Shown here: positions 19,876 to 31,540 of the stretch, piece by piece | Numbering within the stretch: the stretch's first letter is position 1 | Layout of the letters: each line of letters starts with the position of its first letter | From: Calocera cornea HHB12733 | Taxonomy: Eukaryota; Basidiomycota; Dacrymycetes; Dacrymycetales; Dacrymycetaceae | NCBI GenBank assembly: GCA_001632435.1 | Contig: KV424133.1 | Coordinates: 1 to 39,558, forward strand | Length of the DNA stretch: 39,558 nt | Direction of reading: 5' to 3' | Program-made: the position numbers and the translations under genes | Notes under the pieces: model-generated | The model's database searches: none | Told to the model about the DNA's origin: nothing | Seen by the model: the letters and a program-made list of their open reading frames with translations, nothing else

Positions 19876-20810
19876 ACGGCTGACGCATTCTTTTGCTGGC
19901 ATAGATGGGAGACATTGGACTATGACTGCTTGCATTGCATTGCTGCGCAACGGCTTCGTGGGTAATTGTGTACGTTATTGTTAGATTACCGTAGAGGGAT
20001 GGAAGGGATGCTAGAGCCTTCTCGGGCTGCTTGTCTCAGTGTGACTTCCTCTATCTGCCTCGGCCGCATGGGAAGCAGCCCGCTCGGCGCGGGCTTCTTC
20101 TTCGGACCTTCTGGAACCCATGATCCCATAAAGAGAAAGGAACAGAACGTCTCGGCCCAAAAGTTCTTTTTGTGGGGCTTGCCTGGGCGGAAGCGATCCC
20201 TTACACGGGCCCGATTCACGCTGGAGCGGAGCATCGCCACAGCGCGACTTCGGTTTGGAGGCTTCGGTAGGGTTTCGTCTGTTGCCGCGCACATCTGAGA
20301 GTCACACACTTTTGTGAAAGAACTTGAAGAGCAGGGGGTCGGCCCTTATTCCTCTCTCTGGACAGCGTCATCGATAAACGTTTGCAATTCCAATTTCTAA
20401 ATTGAGACAACCCGCACGCGAGCCGCAGGCGAACGAACGTTGTGCGGGCCAGCCACAGCCAGGGTCCAGGGACCGATGACGGGGGTGGCTGAGTCGCCTG
20501 GGCGATCCCGCACGCGTCAGACGTCATCCGTGACATCAACCGCGCTCGCCGAAGGGCGTGCAAGCCATCATCGCCCAGCAAGGCTGCTGGACTGGACTGG
20601 GAGACGGGCTATGTATGCTCGGGTGCGGGCACAGGCGCGAAACGGACGGCCGGGCGGAGGCAGACCGGGCTCGGGCGAGGTGGATAAAGACTGGAGCACT
20701 CCGGTCGGCGCTGGCTCTCTGAACACCTGCAGTTGACCTGCTCGCCCACGACTACTAATCATCGCTACCCCCCCAAAAGTCACCCAACTAATACCGAATA
20801 ACAACACACC
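19876..20810. other. Intergenic with promoter of the HAM1-like gene
   Basis: About 930 bp without a supported gene. Frames at 19966-20310 on both strands lack family features. A TATA-like GGATAAAGA at 20682-20690 lies about 120 nt before the HAM1-like start, and the leader ends with an A/C-rich stretch ACAACACACC before ATG. Confidence 0.5.
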
Positions 20811-23477
20811 ATGTCATCCCTCCCCACCGCGACGAAGGATGTCAGCGACCACCCGGGCAAGATGGCCGTCACCGACCCCCTCGTGCGCGATACCATGCAG
20901 AAGGATGTGGACCGCAAGGTGCGTTGGCTGCATGCCCACGGCTGGGTCGGACAACTGCTGACTAGCCCTGCTGCAGATGCGCTTCTACGGCGTGATCGAG
21001 GCCTTCCGGAACGGCAAGATGCCCGACAACGCGCAGATCGACGAGACCCTGCGCTACGTCGAGGACCACTCGCCGGTGAACGAAGCCAAGCTCTCCGCCG
21101 AGGGTCGCAAGCTCATCGCCGACACCCGCGACATCATCGAGACTGCGAGGCTGCTCGTCAAGGAGAAGAACGCGGACGAGCTCTTCCAGAACTTTGTCTT
21201 CCATACGACCTATGTCGACCCGAAGAGGGGCAAGGTCGAGGGGGATATACTGCCCGTCGACAAGGACACTGCCAAGGCCGATGCCCAGCAGGGTGAGCTT
21301 GACCGCTCCTATATACCGAGCTTGACTGACACGCACACAGCTGTTGTACACCTCCGTACCCTCCTCACCCTCTTCCTCACCAACGCCGAGTTCCGCAAGC
21401 TCATGAGCGACGTCGGCCTGATCGGGCGCGATATGTTCGCGACAGGCGCTGCCAAGCTCGCGGAGACCGCGCGTCCCGACGCGGAGCGCATGGCGCGTGT
21501 TGACGACGCCGCACCGTCCGACCAGTGGATCGGCGCGGACGGCAAGGTGCACGGCACCGACGAGACGCCCGCACTGCAGGTTAACCTCCCCGGCGGGCGG
21601 AGCATCATCCAGCACCCGAAGGAGGACCTCGGCATGGGCGCGACGGTGCGCGACGCGAACGGGAACGAGATGAGCGGCGCGGAGGCGGCCGACAAGGCCG
21701 CGGCGAAAAAGGACCAGATGGTCGAGCAGGGCACGCAGCAGGCCCAGGCGCACGCCGAGGACATCCAGCGCGACGTGCAGTCCAACGCGCCTGAGGAGGA
21801 CCAGGGTGCCCAGGCAGACGTCGCCAAGCGCAGCCTGAAGGACAAGCTGATGGGCCTCAAGGACCGGGTCCCGCAAGAGCACAAGGACCGCGCGAACGAG
21901 CAGAAGCAAAAGGTGCAGGACTTCTTCGACGACCAGTTCCCCGAGGAGCGCCGCGATCAGTTCATCTGGCGCATGAAGAAGGTCGTCGTAGAGTGCCAGA
22001 AGCACGACGACTACCAGGCAGCCATGAACTGGTTCCTCAACTTCCTCGAGACCTACTCCGCGCATGGCAAGACTGTTGCGGCCACCGGTGCCCAGTCTGT
22101 CGGCGCGGTCACCGAGGACCCTGCGCTCAAGCAGGCCGTCTCCGAGCTCCGCACTCTCCTCGAGCGCTTCGCGAACAACACCTCGCTCGACGGGATCGTC
22201 AACGCATGCCAGGACCTGTACAACGATGCGCAGAACGACTCTGCGCTCCGTGGCTGGTTTGAGAAGCTCGACGGGTTCGTCCGCCGCACGCTCCTCCAGC
22301 CCGGATACGTCCTTCAGCCGCAGTACAACGACGAGGGCAAGACGCTCATGGACGAGGGCAAGGGCTTCTTCGATAACAAGTACAAGGCGCACAAGGACAA
22401 CCTGTTCGACCAGATCCAAACCTGGTTCGTGGCCTTCGGCGACGACCCGCTCAACAAGCGCTTCGGCGAGGACTGGTCCCGCCTCACCAAGGACATCCTC
22501 TTCGACGACGAGGGCAACCTGCAGTTCAAGCCCCACCTCTGGAACGACATCCGCCACGTCATCCTCCCGCAGATCATCGACCAGGTCGGCTACGTGCCCA
22601 TCCCGCGCGTCGAATACACCGACAACACCATCGACCTCGTCATCGAGAACCTCACCCTGCAGGGCAAGAACCTCTTCCCCAACATCGTCGAGATCGAGGC
22701 GCAGAACTATGTCAAGTTCTCTCCGTACTCCACCATTCCGGACCAGCACCACCACAACTTTACGTTCACCCTCGGCCAGATTCAGGCCGATATGCGCGAT
22801 GTTGCGTTCTACTTCAAGAAGAAGAGTGGATTCCCGAAAGTCAGTTTCTTTCCCTGATCCACACGCACTTGAAACAGACCCCTGACATTCGTTTTCAGTT
22901 GTCCGACAACGGTCTCGCCGATGTCATGCTCGGTGGCTCCGGCCTTACCGCCACCGTGCACCTCGCGTCGGCAGGCAAGGACTCATCCTCCGTCTTCCAC
23001 GTCAAGGATGTGCAAGTCAAGATCGACACGCTCAAGTTTGCGATCCGCGACTCGAAGCATGACCTTTTGTACAAGACGCTGGCCCCTCTCGCCACTGGTC
23101 TGATCAAGAAGCAGATCCAGAAGGCCGTCCAGGAGGCGATCCGCACCGGGCTTGAGTACGTCGACGGGCAGCTCGTCGGTGTGCGCGACCGCATGCGCGA
23201 GGCCAAGATCACCGAGGGCGAGAGCCGCACCCAGGTGCTCAAGGACCTCTTCCAGAAGAAGAAGGATGAGGCGGCTAGCAAGGCCAGCAAGAGCGACAGC
23301 CAGTTCAAGATCGTCACCAACCGCAATTCAGAGCTTCTCCCTGATGTTGGATATGAGAAAGGCTGGATTAATAAGGCCAGCGACCGCCAGGATGCCGCCA
23401 ACACTGGCGAGGGCTGGCGCTCGCCCGCGTTCTCGGTCATTGACCCGAACGCGACCCTCAAGACGCACAAGGTGTAG
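20811..23477 (+). CDS. HAM1-like (HAM1_N/HAM1_C, formerly DUF4449) protein
   Basis: Large fungal-specific protein with N-terminal helical HAM1_N-type region and C-terminal HAM1_C domain, the latter thought to adopt a BPI/TULIP-like lipid-binding fold; its biochemical role is not established. Four exons (20811-20918, 20977-21292, 21341-22839, 22899-23477) give 833 residues. Visible marks: MRFYGVIEAFRNGKMPDN with RYVEDHSPV, LLTLFLTNAEFRKLMSDVGLIGRDM, a charged Gln/Ala/Asp-rich coiled linker (about residues 235-320), a middle helical repeat with KTLMDEGKGFFDNKY, then QIIDQVGYVPIPRVEYTD, ENLTLQGKNLFPNIVEIE and the split FYFKKKSGFPK/LSDNGLADVMLGGSG. Codon use is highly GC3 biased, suggesting strong expression. 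A 597-codon antisense frame is a by-product of that bias. Confidence 0.88.
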
Positions 23478-25004
23478 GCGACCCCTCACAGTACTTTTCA
23501 TCCGCATAACATGACGAACAATGTCGCACCTCTTCTCCTCTTGCCTTTTTTTTTGTTGATGATTTCGATAATGCGATACCGAACGGTCCCCTGTTGTTCC
23601 CATTTTCCTCTCCATAAAGCTCTGTAATTTCGCTTGCGGTGCAATGTTGTAGTTACGACACCCTCACGACCTTCACGAGTTGTGCTTCAAATGATCAAAT
23701 GAAAATGTCGTTCAAACCACGAAATGGCGCGTTCCGGGACAGTCGTGTCACTATGCAGCTTAAGTCGGCTTGCAAACCGAGCAAGTGGTGCTAATGGTAC
23801 GGCGCGTAAGGCGCATACATGATATGCTCAACCTACGACGACCGTTCGCCTCCCCGCCCCACAGCCAGACGCGCGTAGCCGGCCGGATTGCAGTGATTAC
23901 TATGCCCATATATGCCAATGTCATGCCAATGTCATGTCCATTACCACTCGACTGCATCCTGTGTATACTAACACCCTCTAGCAGCGGTCCAAGTGGTACA
24001 AATGCGGCTACGCCCCCATCTTACAGTATCACATTAGCTGCTGCAGCCGCATCCCAAAGAGGCGCGCCGAAAGAGCGACGCTGCCAACATTTGCTAGCAT
24101 CGTACACCCGCAACCCGATTCGCAAGCTGCATGACTGATTCTTGCATGAATACCATTTGACGCCAAGAATAGAACAGACGCGCAGATGGTGTAGTGTACC
24201 CGGGATCTCAAGGGACTCCTGCCCTCGTTCACTCATGAACGACGGTTTTGGAGCAAGATGAGCACGCCTCGTCACTCATCAAACATGCGTTACAACCTTC
24301 AGGCGTACTGGCAACTCAGCTGGTGATGTTGTCCTCCGCCCCGCAGCATGCCAACCCCATCGGCGATTGAATCCGCGTCTTCCCACATAAGGATGTTAGA
24401 CTTGCCGCTTGCACGTGTCTTTCTAATGGCACAATTTCATCGCGCGTTCCGCTGGGGGTCGGTCCCCTTATCTTTAGCTTGCTTCTTCGTCGTCGCCTGG
24501 CATCAATTCACTCTATGTGTTGCGGCCTGATCTCAAACGTGCCCCATTCTTCGGCCTTTCTTCCATTTCCGGCTTCTACCGACACCCATTTGCTCTGGGA
24601 CGAGGTTCTGAGGTGTTCGGAATAGGGGTGCTCCACGTCTTCTCCCTGTTGGCTTTGTGTGCGCGTCGCCTTCCCAAGTCGTCCACGACGCGTTGCTCGG
24701 ATCGGCCACAAGTCAACTCTATGGCGAAGCTGCCCCAGGCGTGGGATCGGGACCCTCGATTTTAGATGCCATCGGGCGACCTGCTTCTGCTGTGCTCGGA
24801 AGGCATCTGCATCTGCGTGCGGCGGCCTCGTCCCCTTGATGCCGCCGCTATCACGTACGCCACGCCCTGCGGAGTGCGCAACGTGCTTTCCCGACGTGCT
24901 TTGAGGCGCATCTTCACTCTCTGGGCGCGCATCCGCCATGGCGCGCAAGGGGTATTTAGGCACACCAGTCTGTTTGGGCATGGGCGCCAGGACAGTCCCT
25001 CAGG
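23478..25004. other. Long intergenic region, no gene supported
   Basis: About 1.5 kb, lower in GC than the neighbours. I looked for tRNA-like B boxes and found none convincing. Short frames at 24508-25008 on both strands show no family features. The right-hand end contains the GH30 copy 2 promoter. Confidence 0.5.
24953..24959 (+). promoter_or_regulatory. TATA-like box of GH30 copy 2
   Basis: TATTTAG 46 nt before the first ATG, matching the TATTTAA 42 nt before copy 1. Confidence 0.4.
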
Positions 25005-27144
25005 ATGATGGCCCGCGTCAGCTATATCGTTTTCGCCCTCTTAGGTGGAGTATGCGCACAACAGATATCTGACATCGTACGTCCTCTACCCTTCAATATC
25101 TTGGCGTCGTGACTGATTGACTGATGGCCGGTTGTAGTGGGTGACCGCGTACGACCAGAGCCAGCTGTTCCAACGTCAGGACTTGTCCGAGCCCATCAAC
25201 TTCGTGTCTCCAAGCGGCACCGGACAGGCCGATATCGTCGTCGATGATGGGTCCGTTTATCAAGACATCGATGGCTTTGGCGCTGCATTAAGTACGTCGG
25301 CACTGCGCGGACTATATGCGCGTCTGACGCGCCTAATTCAGCCGATTCGTCCGCTCAGGTGCTCTCAAACCTGAAGAATCAGAACTCGGGCGCGTACTGG
25401 AACCTCCTTGGCTCTCTGTTCAACCGTATGTCAGCCCCTTTCCTGAGAACGGCCATGCTCATCAGATGCCAGCTGCCGATGGCGCCGATTCCGCCGCCTT
25501 GTCAATGATCCGCGTACCTATCGGGGCAACCGACTTCAGTCCGTATGGTTTGTACAGTATTTCGGACGTATGCGGCCCTTACTGAGCTGAATATCCTAGT
25601 TTACAGCTATAACGATCAACAGGATACGTCCTTGTCCGAGTTCAGCCTGGACGCTGCGCCCGGCTACCTGTGGTCGACGTTATCCGATATCCAGTCAGTG
25701 GCAGGAGGACAGCTGAAAATTGTAATTTCCCCTTGGTCGGCTCCAGCTTGGATGACGGATTCGGGTTCGATGCTCGGCGGCGCATTCTTGAGCCAGTATA
25801 CCGATACCTGTACGTGTTTGTATCTGATATCATGCCTAGCGTTGACTCCGGGTGATAGATGCTCAATACCTCTTCAAGTCGGTGCAAGGGTTCGCAAGCA
25901 AGGGTTTTAGTGTATATGCCATCACGATCCAAGTACATGATCTTGGTTGTTCGTTATTACCACCGCTGACCCAGGTATCTCAGAATGAACCGGAGAACAC
26001 TAACCCGACGTTGCCTTCCATGTCACTCGACGCAGATACAGAAGCAGCGATCGCCTCCCAACTTCGCTCCTTACTTGACAATGGCGGCTTCGGGAACACC
26101 AAGATCATTGCATTTGACCATAACTGGGATCAAGCCGCCTACTACCCTGTGCAAGCGGTGCGTAATATTCGGGCTTTCCAATATTCGATGACTGATCAGC
26201 TGGGTAGATCAATGACGCGTACAATGCATTTGCAGGAGCGGGTTTCCATTGTTATGTCGGCAACGTTCAGGATCAAATGTCGTTTTACGACGCGGAACCG
26301 AACAAGGAACTCTACTTCACCGAGTGCAGTGGCACGCTCTACAGTGATTGGTGGAGTGACATCAAGTGGAACATGGAGAATCTGTACGTAGATCACATTA
26401 TCTTCCGGAAGCTCCCCTGAGCAAACGAAACAGGGTTATCGGCTCGTTGACGTACTATTCCCGCTCTGTCTTGCTCTGGAATCTTGCCCTAGATGGGAAT
26501 GGGAATCCAAAGGTATGCTGTTCAGTACCTGTTGATCGCCTGTTGACATGTTTCATGAAGCTCCCCGGTGCGGACTCTTGCACCAACCCTGGATGTCGGG
26601 GAGTGGCGACCGTGAACTCCGACGGGTCATATCAGCTGAACCAAGAATGTACGCGTCATTTCTATTTGTGTTGTTGACTCGCTAATGAAGGAGTCTAGAC
26701 TACTTCCTGGCGCATGGTTCTCGAGCGATTGTGCCGAAGGATTCCGGCGGGGTAAGATTGATTACCCAGAATCACATGCAGCAATACTGACTTCCTCGCA
26801 GCCGTTTGGACAGCGTATCGGCGTGTCTGTCGGCGGGTCTCTCAACTACGAGCTCCAAGTGGGCGCGTACAAGACTGGTCGCTCTGATGGTACCGACTAT
26901 AACCGCTATTCCCTCGTTGTCATGAACTGGTGCGTGGTACGGACCATAGATAGGAACTATTGCTCACAGGGTTTTCAGGCAAGATGGTGATTCGGCTGGC
27001 CCCGTTCAGACCACGATCGAGTTCCGCGGCCAGCAAGGTAAGAATACCGTAGTTTAAGATAGCTGTGTGCTAACGATTGAGCTGTAGCGACCTATTCATT
27101 CCCTGTTGGTGTCACAACGCTGTGGTGGTTTGCAGAAAACTAGC
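25005..27144 (+). CDS. GH30 endo-beta-1,6-glucanase-like secreted glycoside hydrolase, copy 2
   Basis: Same family and predicted secreted role as copy 1. Two consecutive ATGs (25005, 25008) begin a signal peptide (RVSYIVFALLGGVCAQQ). About twelve introns of 40-75 nt split the gene; each junction I joined keeps frame. Landmarks: QDIDGFGAALS, SLSEFSLDAAP, SPWSAPAWMTDSGSMLGG, acid/base Glu in QNEPEN formed across an intron at 25980, DHNWDQAAYYPVQA, FHCYVG, nucleophile Glu in YFTECSG, WNLALDGNGNPK, NPGCRGVATVN, GAYKTGRSDGTD and FPVGVTTLWWFAEN before TAG. It lies head to tail with copy 3, 800 bp apart. It is closer to copy 1 in intron positions than to its tandem neighbour. Confidence 0.88.
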
Positions 27145-27948
27145 GCAACAGCTTGTTAGACGCCCACCGGATGATACCCGTACCACTCTAGAGATGTGTA
27201 TACAAGCGGCGCCGCGAAGATAGAATACCTGAATGGAGTGGACTGAAAAACTTTATAACCCTAATGTCGGACTGTTCGAGCTTTTGCCCCAAGACTACGA
27301 TGTCTGCTACTGATGCCGTCCTCACATGTCACGTGCTCCACAAGCATCACATTTTTCGCGCCGAGCTGGTGCCGTCCTGCAAGTCCCCTCCATCTCTCCA
27401 TAACTATTTTCCTGGATATCGCTGGCTCAGCGCATGCTGCTCCACATCGAGCCATCGGTACATGAAGCAAATAGGGGCTATGGCAGCCTGACTCTTGTCA
27501 ACGAGTCCAACCGTCAAGCTTGGCTTTCAAACTAAGAATGCTGGCAAGTGCTTCTCGATTCTCGTGCTATTCTGGGTGGCATCATTCTTCTGCATCCGTG
27601 TACTTGGAGGGCGAGGCAAGTACCGAGGCAGCCTGTATGGGTTGGCCCATATCGGCAAGCATATGCTGCGCAGCTGTACCTGTCAGAAAGACGGGAGCCA
27701 AATGAGGGGTAGTGTCTTCTTGATTGCACACGGTCAGGGATGCCACAAGAATAGATCCTCGGTCAGCACGTCTCCTTGCGGCAGGTTGCTGTAAGGTCGA
27801 ACGGCCGCACGCCTTAACTTCTCATGATGCTCCTAATGTCTCTGGGATAACTGTTCTCCTGTATGTTTTCCCTCTGCTACATCAGCTCTATATCTATGAG
27901 TGCTGCTCTCCGTGGACGAGAGGTGTGGGGGATCGCTAAGCTGCCAGG
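27145..27948. other. Intergenic between the tandem GH30 genes
   Basis: 800 bp with no supported gene. It holds the 3' end of copy 2 and the promoter of copy 3. Confidence 0.5.
27889..27893 (+). promoter_or_regulatory. TATA-like box of GH30 copy 3
   Basis: TATAT within CTCTATATCTATG, about 56 nt upstream of the start codon. Confidence 0.35.
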
Positions 27949-29861
27949 ATGTTATCCACTCGCTTGTGTCTTGGATTTGCTCTCTTTGGCTCAACACTTG
28001 CGCAGCAGATTTGGGATATCGTAGGTACATGAACGAAACCTGGTCAACTTGTTCTGACAGCGCGTCGAGTGGGAAACGGCCTATGATCAGTCCGTTCTCT
28101 TTGAGCGGCAAACTCCTTCGACTCTTCCCATCAACTTCGTAACTCCGGGTCCGATCGCATCAGCCGATATCTCGGTTGACGATGCCGTCCTCCTGCAGCC
28201 AATAGACGGGTTTGGTGCTGCTCTCAGTACGCATATTTTGACCTTCAGCCTACGTTGGTCTGATCTGCTGTCACAGCCGACTCGGCGGCGTACACACTGT
28301 CACAACTGAAGGTCGGCCCATCTGCCTGTGCTGTCCCACATACTTGACGTAGTTCTAGATAACTAACTCCGCCAACTACTGGAGCCTCTTAAATACTCTG
28401 TTCGAGAGTGAGTCAGCAACAATCGTCCTCTCAGTACGGTCTGATAATCAATATCAGCGACCGACGGCGCAGCGACCGCCGCCTTGACATTTCTCCGCAT
28501 TCCCCTAGGCGCCTCCGACTTTAGTCCCTCCGTCTACAGCTACAACGACCAGAACGACACGAGCCTTTCCGAGTTCAGCATCGATGTCGCCCCGTCCTAC
28601 CTCTGGTCGACGCTGTCTGACATCCAGTCCATCGGTGGCGCCCAGCTCAAGATCATCATCTCCCCCTGGTCGGCGCCGGGCTGGATGACCTCGACGGGTA
28701 CGATGCTGGGCGGGACGTTCCTGCCACAGTATGTGGATACGCTCGCACAGTATCTGCTCATGTCGGTGCAGCAGATCTACGACAAGGGGTTCTACATATA
28801 TGCCGTGTCGATTCAGGTGCGTCCCCGCGCATTTATCTTGCTTCCCGCTTCTGACAATCAACTGCAGAATGAGCCCGAGAACAGCAATCCAACATACCCG
28901 ACGATGCTGCTCGATCCCGACACCGAAGCTGCCGTCGCAACGCAGCTCCGCACCCTGCTAGACGACGCGGGCTTCGGCACCGTCCAGATCTTCGCTTGGG
29001 AGCACAACTGGGACCAAGCGGCCAACTACCCGGTGCAAGCTGTACGCCCCTCCCTCCCTCCCTTGTCCACGCACTCGCTAATGCCTATGCAGCTGAATGA
29101 CGATGCCAGCGCGTTCGCAGGCGCATCCTTCCACTGCTACAACGGTGCGGTGCAGGACCAACTGTACTTCTACGACGCGTACCCCGCCAAGGGCATCTGG
29201 TTCACTGAGTGCACGGGCGAGTTCGGCAGCGTGTGGTGGAGCGACGTCAAGTGGAACATGCAGAACCTGTGCGTCCCCTCTTCTTTGTCTTTGCGGTAGC
29301 TCATGGCGGTACTGATGGTGCAACACGGCAGGATGATCGGCTCTCCGCAGTATTACGGCCGCTCTGTCGTACTCTGGAACCTGGCCCTGGACGGAGCAGG
29401 CAACCCCAAGTTGCCGGGCACCGACTCGTGCGGCGGCCCCGGCTGCCGCGGGGTCGTTACTGTGAACAGCGATGGCAGCTACGAGTTGAACCAGGAGTAC
29501 TACACGCTCGCGCAGGCGTCGCGCGCCGTCGTGCCCAAGGACCCGGGCGGGCCGTTCGGCCAGCGCATCAACAGCACTGTCAGTGGGGACCTGGGGTACG
29601 AGCTGGTCGTGGGCGCGTACAAGACTGGAAGGAGCGAGGAGGCGGACACCGACTGGAATCGATACGCGTTGGTCGTCATGAATTGGGATGATGGGGAGAC
29701 GAGTGGGACGGCAAGCGCGGTAGAGACCACGATCGAGTTCCGGGGGATGCAGGGTGAGCGGGCGTCGGTTGATTGACGGGTATCATATGGCTGATATGCG
29801 CATAGCGACGTACACCTTCCCAGTTGGGGTGACAACACTCTGGTGGTTTGCGGAGAACTGA
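27949..29861 (+). CDS. GH30 endo-beta-1,6-glucanase-like secreted glycoside hydrolase, copy 3 (intron-poor 3' half)
   Basis: The third GH30 paralogue. ATG 27949 begins a signal peptide (LCLGFALFGSTLAQQ) and WDI, then WETAYDQSVLFERQT after intron 1. Catalytic Glu residues are present in QNEPEN (about 28870) and WFTECTG (about 29210). Other landmarks are SPWSAPGWMTSTG, AWEHNWDQAANYPVQA, GGPGCRGVVTVNSDGSYELNQEYY, GAYKTGRSEEADTDWNRYALVVMNW and FPVGVTTLWWFAEN before TGA. Six introns found in copies 1 and 2 (before YSYND, inside the YAQYL segment, before LPG, before YY, before PFGQ, and at NW) are cleanly absent here, while an intron after SQLK is present only here. The 3' half is higher in GC. It looks functional. 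Confidence 0.9.
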
Positions 29862-30056
29862 GGAGAACTGTGTCTAGGGCCGAGATGTGCCTGGGAAGAG
29901 CATAGAGAGGGAGGAGCGCATAAAGAGAGGGCCGAGACAAAAGGTTGTCATTTCATTCATTCATCAATTACAAACCACAGCGTTAGCATTATGGCATGGT
30001 CGTGTCAAGAATACGGATCGGAAGGAGATCAAGTACGGACGAAGGAAGGGAACGGT

Positions 30057-30644
30057 CTATTCCTCAGTCGAGAAGGTCTTGAGCCATTGCTCGACGAACT
30101 TGACGTGGCCACTGCTTGCGGGTTAGACGAATGAACGCGAGAGCAAAGGGAAGAAACGGCGTACGCGTAATTCATCACACCGTCGGCGACGGCGCGAACG
30201 ATGCCCTTCTTGTCGATGATGAAGGTGGTGCGACCTGTCACAATGAACATGAGTATGTATGCTGGTGACGATACGTATATGCGCACCATCGCTAAGCCCC
30301 ATCAGGCCCTTCGGGACTTTGTACAGCTCCCGGACCTTGCGGTCCTTGTCGGAGAGGATATTGTACGTGAGCTTGTGCTCGTCGACAAACTTCTTCTGCG
30401 CGCTGACGCCGTCCGCGGACACGCCGACGACCTCGCATTGGGTGCTCTTGTACACCTCTGTCTCCTGGCTGTCGCGGAAGGCACACGCCTCGCGTGTGCA
30501 GCCGTACGTGCCGGACTTGGGGTAGAAAAAGAGGGCGATGGGCTTGCCTTCGCCGGGCTTGAGCGTGTACTCGACGCCGTCCTGGTTCGGGAGGGTGAAG
30601 GTGGGCGCGGGCTTGCCGACGAGGTCGTGGGCTGTCGCGGACAT
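30057..30644 (-). CDS. Thiol peroxidase of the BCP/PrxQ peroxiredoxin family
   Basis: Reduces hydrogen and alkyl peroxides using a reactive Cys. The N-terminal part reads LVGKPAPTFTLPNQDG (typical AhpC/TSA entry), then FFYPKSGTYGCTREACAFRD, where the first Cys is peroxidatic and the second, five residues on, is the resolving Cys of the PrxQ subtype. VVGVSADGVSAQKKFVDEH and LSDKDRKVRELYKVPKGLMGL follow; after an intron GRTTFIIDKKGIVRAVADGVMNYA, then after a second intron GHVKFVEQWLKTF and TAG at 30057-30059. Length about 165-170 residues is normal. No targeting peptide is seen, so it is probably cytosolic or nuclear (yeast Dot5 is the nuclear relative). Confidence 0.9.
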
Positions 30645-30744
30645 GCTTCTTGCTAGAGTCGGACGGGTAGTGGGTGTGGAGAGGGAGACTATGGTGGGGT
30701 GGGTGGAGAGCGGGGCGTGGGCCAGACGGCGGCCGAGGAGGGGG

Positions 30745-30752
30745 CTATATAG
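30745..30752 (-). promoter_or_regulatory. TATA box of the peroxiredoxin gene
   Basis: Palindromic CTATATAG about 100 nt upstream of the start codon on the minus strand. Confidence 0.45.
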
Positions 30753-31540
30753 TCTGAGCAGGGTGGGCAGTGTGCGTGTGGGCGTGATGGTCGCAGCGGG
30801 GCGGCGGGTACGAGGAGCATCTCGGGATTATGTCAGCGGTCCGAATGGACGAGAAGAGGTGGTTCGATCAGGAAGGACCGGGAGAGGACCCTGATGCGAC
30901 CCGCCGTCGGAGGCGGTGCTGCCGACGTAGCCGGAGAGTAGCCGGGCGCGTGGGTCCCCGCCGCGTACGCTCCGGCAAATCAATGCGACAACGCGTGACT
31001 GTGGACCGCTTTGACATTCGCATTATTGGGCGAAGCAGTCACACTATACTATGCGATTTGGGACTAAGTGATTGTGACGCGATTCCGAGCTCACTCGCAA
31101 TGCAATCCATCCTGGCTATATACGCACCGGAAATGCGAGCACGTCTAAGCCTCGGGCTGCCATGAGTGCCATCTCGGGAAACGCGACTAACCGCGGACAC
31201 TGCCTGCGATCATTCACCATCCTCTACGTGTTTCTCCTGGCAGTGTCCCAAGATTATCCGGAATAGCGCTTCGCCTCAACCCCGGGATCCCATGCCCTTT
31301 GCCCGTCTTTGTCCAATGTGCTGGCGCCAGCAGCACTCAATGTCTCAATCGCCATGGCAACCGGCATATCGGCGGGTCTGTTCCTGCAGAACACTCGAAA
31401 TCCGAATCTTCGCGGGCGCTAGTGCTCCTTGCCTTCACTCATCAGCTCTGGAACGACGAACGGCGAGCGGCTAACTGTCAACTGTGAACTGTCAACCAAC
31501 AACTGCTGTATCATCCCTCAACTCCTCGCTGCAGCATACC
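30753..31540. other. Divergent intergenic region, peroxiredoxin / first membrane-protein gene
   Basis: No gene is seen. The part at about 31330-31500 is partly repeated in front of the next paralogue at about 32880-33060 (see findings), so it carries a duplicated promoter. Confidence 0.55.

Noticed and set aside
20962..22755. 597-codon open frame on the minus strand opposite the HAM1-like gene
   Set aside because: It mirrors the highly GC3-biased HAM1-like coding exon, is Val/Leu/Asp rich without domain features, and crosses that gene's introns. It is an artefact of codon bias.
6443..30644. Possible biosynthetic gene cluster
   Set aside because: No polyketide synthase, NRPS, terpene synthase, P450 or pathway regulator occurs; the enzymes belong to unrelated housekeeping or secretory roles.
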